From JAKVAV01 sp047632755 (GTDB taxonomy: Bacteria > Bacteroidota > Bacteroidia > Flavobacteriales_D > Cryomorphaceae), in the NCBI GenBank assembly GCA_047632755.1, contig JBLIDT010000001.1:1-64000 (forward strand): a DNA stretch of 64,000 nucleotides. Reading direction: 5' to 3'. Below, in pieces: positions 62,586-64,000 of this stretch. The position numbers were made by a program, and so were the translations under genes. The notes beneath the pieces were generated by a model that worked only from the letters and a program-made list of their open reading frames with translations, did not search any database and was not told where the DNA came from. Numbering within the stretch: position 1 is the stretch's first letter; every line of letters begins with the position of its first letter.

Positions 62586-62723
62586 CTATTTGTTTTTTCG
62601 GCAGCGGTCGCTGCAGTATTTCACTTCTTCCCAATTCTTTTCCCACTTCTTTCGCCAAGTCATCGGCTTGCCGCATACGATGCAGGGCTTCTCGGGCAAG
62701 TATGATTTGTTTCCCTTATTCAT
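62586..62723 (-). CDS. DUF2256 zinc-ribbon-like small protein
   Basis: A 45-residue protein too short for routine ORF calling. It reads MNKGNKSYLPEKPC, then PCIVCGKPMTWRKKW, then VKYCSDRCRKNK. Four cysteines (14, 17, 37 and 41) form a CxxC ... CxxxC pattern, probably a zinc site, and the Trp-rich middle matches DUF2256. Its start overlaps the upstream photolyase stop by 8 bases (ATGAATAA), and its TAG stop is 2 bases before the CRY-DASH GTG start. It is thus a translationally coupled bridge between two photolyases. The family's function is unknown; a nucleic-acid or cofactor role is speculative. Confidence 0.93.
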   Translation of the reverse strand: MNKGNKSYLPEKPCIVCGKPMTWRKKWEKNWEEVKYCSDRCRKNK

Positions 62724-64000
62724 TCCGCCTACCTGGGTTTGTGTGCTTTGCCAAGATCCGACCAGACTCTTTTCTGCTCACCTTGGTTTTCCGCATTCCA
62801 TACAGTCGATCGGTGGCTTCCTTACGCGCCTTGTCCAAATCAACAATAGGGAGCGGGTAGTTCCTTCCCGGAACAAAATCAAATAGCTGCTGATCAATCG
62901 GTCCAAGCTCCCACGGTTTGTGAATGGTATCCCCTGGAAGATTGGCCAACTCAGGAACCCATCTTTTAATGAATGTCCCCTGAGGGTCGTGATCCATCGA
63001 TTGCTTTACGGGGTTGTAAATTCTGATGGTATTGATCCCAGTCATTCCTGCTTGCATTTGGATCTGTGGGTAATGAATCCCTGGTTCAAAATCCAAAAAT
63101 ATCCTTGAGAGATGCATCGATACAGGCTTCCACGGCTGCCATAAGTGGTGAACAGCAAAGCTGGTAAGCATAGCCCTCATCCGAAAGTTGATGTAGCCCG
63201 TTTCTCGCAAGCAGCGCATGCAAGCATCTACCATTGGGTAGCCAGTTCTGCCCGTCATCCAAGAACCCAAGAGTCTTGCGTCCACGGGTTTTTCCAAAAG
63301 GTCATAGGCCTTGTTGAAGTTTTCGTACTCGATGCGCTCCTCCATTTCAAACTTTTGAATGAAATGGCAGTGCCAGCGAAGCCGAAGCATAGCTGCGTTA
63401 ATTCCTGACTTTGATCCATAACCACTTTTCTTGGCCAAACTCATGGCTTGATAGACTTCTCGAACAGAGAAGAGGCCCCAACTCAAATATGGCGACATAC
63501 GGCTGCAACTCTTTCGCGAAAGCTCTGGTTTGGAGATTCCTTTCCCATAGTTCTTGGAGCGATCCAGACAAAAGCTCTGCAGGTAACGCATCCCTTTGTC
63601 TCTTTCGGCTGATTGTCTCAGCGGGTGTTTCGCTAGCCACGACGCGTAGGGTAAGCCTTTATCGATCTGGGTTCTGTCCAATAGAAAACTCCCTTTTAAA
63701 ATAGCCAAGTCGGAACTAGCCGTCCCAGATGACATGAAGCCATACCATTCGTTTTGCCAGGACTGACGGGTTTTGAGTCTTCTGACTACTCCGTTTTGTT
63801 GGTACTCCTTCCAAGCGATTCCCTGCTTCGTCATGAAAGCAACGAGGGCCAAGTCTCGGGTATAGGTGGTTTTCAATCCTGTTTCGGCATGAGAAAAGAC
63901 CGTCTTAATTTCATAATCCAGACTTAATTGAGCAAATATATCTTCTGCTTCGCCAAAAGCTATTCGGAGACCACCACCCACCTTTTCTATTTGACCAGAC
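62716..64000 (-). CDS. Cryptochrome/photolyase family protein, N-terminus beyond window
   Basis: At least 427 residues of a third photolyase-family protein. The frame is open to base 64000, so the N-terminal antenna domain start lies off the right edge; the GTG at 63981 is internal. The FAD-binding domain is complete. It includes SRMSPYLSWGLFSVREVYQAM, LRLRWHCHFIQKFEME, GRTGYPMVDACMRCLRETGYINFRMRAMLTSF and IHYPQIQMQAGMTGINTIRIYNPVKQSMDHDPQGTFIKRW. It ends with an unusual basic tail (KTKVSRKESGRILAKHTNPGRRNE). The class is not fixed here; it may be a light sensor or repair enzyme. The stop overlaps the DUF2256 start. Confidence 0.9.
   Translation of the reverse strand, partial: SGQIEKVGGGLRIAFGEAEDIFAQLSLDYEIKTVFSHAETGLKTTYTRDLALVAFMTKQGIAWKEYQQNGVVRRLKTRQSWQNEWYGFMSSGTASSDLAILKGSFLLDRTQIDKGLPYASWLAKHPLRQSAERDKGMRYLQSFCLDRSKNYGKGISKPELSRKSCSRMSPYLSWGLFSVREVYQAMSLAKKSGYGSKSGINAAMLRLRWHCHFIQKFEMEERIEYENFNKAYDLLEKPVDARLLGSWMTGRTGYPMVDACMRCLRETGYINFRMRAMLTSFAVHHLWQPWKPVSMHLSRIFLDFEPGIHYPQIQMQAGMTGINTIRIYNPVKQSMDHDPQGTFIKRWVPELANLPGDTIHKPWELGPIDQQLFDFVPGRNYPLPIVDLDKARKEATDRLYGMRKTKVSRKESGRILAKHTNPGRRNE

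Noticed and set aside
62584..62676. Extended N-terminus for the DASH cryptochrome from ATG 62676
   Set aside because: The extra residues are the DUF2256 gene read in another frame; family proteins start near GTG 62583.

Overview
The window looks like a chromosomal segment of a marine member of the Bacteroidetes (Bacteroidota), most likely a flavobacterium-like organism. Supporting signs are type IX secretion (T9SS) C-terminal sorting signals on several large secreted proteins, conserved gene orders typical of the phylum (truncated starch synthase / DUF4270 / glmS opposite panC), promoter elements of the TAnnTTTG class, lipoproteins and OmpA-type proteins, moderate-to-low GC, and TIGR03643 and cryptochrome genes common in marine bacteria. 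I see no rRNA, tRNA, CRISPR array, insertion sequence or prophage.

Layout. 1-2.8 kb: the remains of a T9SS-secreted protein whose single long frame is interrupted by two amber codons and runs off the left edge. 3-12.3 kb: a sulfation and exopolysaccharide island with four sulfotransferases, a Wzx-like flippase, a polyprenyl glycosylphosphotransferase and cysC-cysD-cysN, closed by a strong bidirectional terminator. 12.3-24.8 kb: housekeeping (glmS, panC, rfaE2, radA, xth) with lipoproteins, an OmpA protein and a peptide-binding protein. 24.9-39.8 kb: a very large outer-membrane-like protein, ComF, a free methionine sulfoxide reductase, an omega-amidase/aminotransferase pair, a 1389-residue lamin-tail-domain protein, and asd. 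39.8-42.2 kb: an autoregulated-looking PadR operon with three paralogous membrane proteins, one frameshifted. 42.4-47.3 kb: a six-repeat secreted protein, lspA, a DksA-like protein and ileS. 47.5-53.6 kb: two tandem T9SS-secreted sulfatases, the first with an 8-bp tandem repeat inside its promoter region. 54-64 kb: a light and oxidative-stress region.

The 54-64 kb region is the most unusual part. A tightly packed eight-gene minus-strand run starts at 60433 and ends at 54076. It encodes a peroxiredoxin-like protein, carotene hydroxylase, lycopene cyclase, a TIGR03643 protein, an alpha/beta hydrolase, a TetR regulator, an ABC1/UbiB kinase and an iron-sulfur cryptochrome/photolyase. It is headed by a perfect 10-bp inverted repeat in a divergent promoter. 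Just beyond lies a second minus-strand operon: a cryptochrome-like photolyase (cut by the window edge), a 45-residue DUF2256 zinc-ribbon protein, and a DASH cryptochrome. Three photolyase-family genes within 10 kb, together with carotenoid and redox genes, suggest a coordinated photoprotection regulon.

The sulfation island can make PAPS (CysD/N then CysC) and use it (sulfotransferases), but no PAPS reductase or sulfite reductase is seen, so the PAPS is probably for sulfating a surface polysaccharide. The two sulfatases are secreted and may act on sulfated glycans outside the cell.
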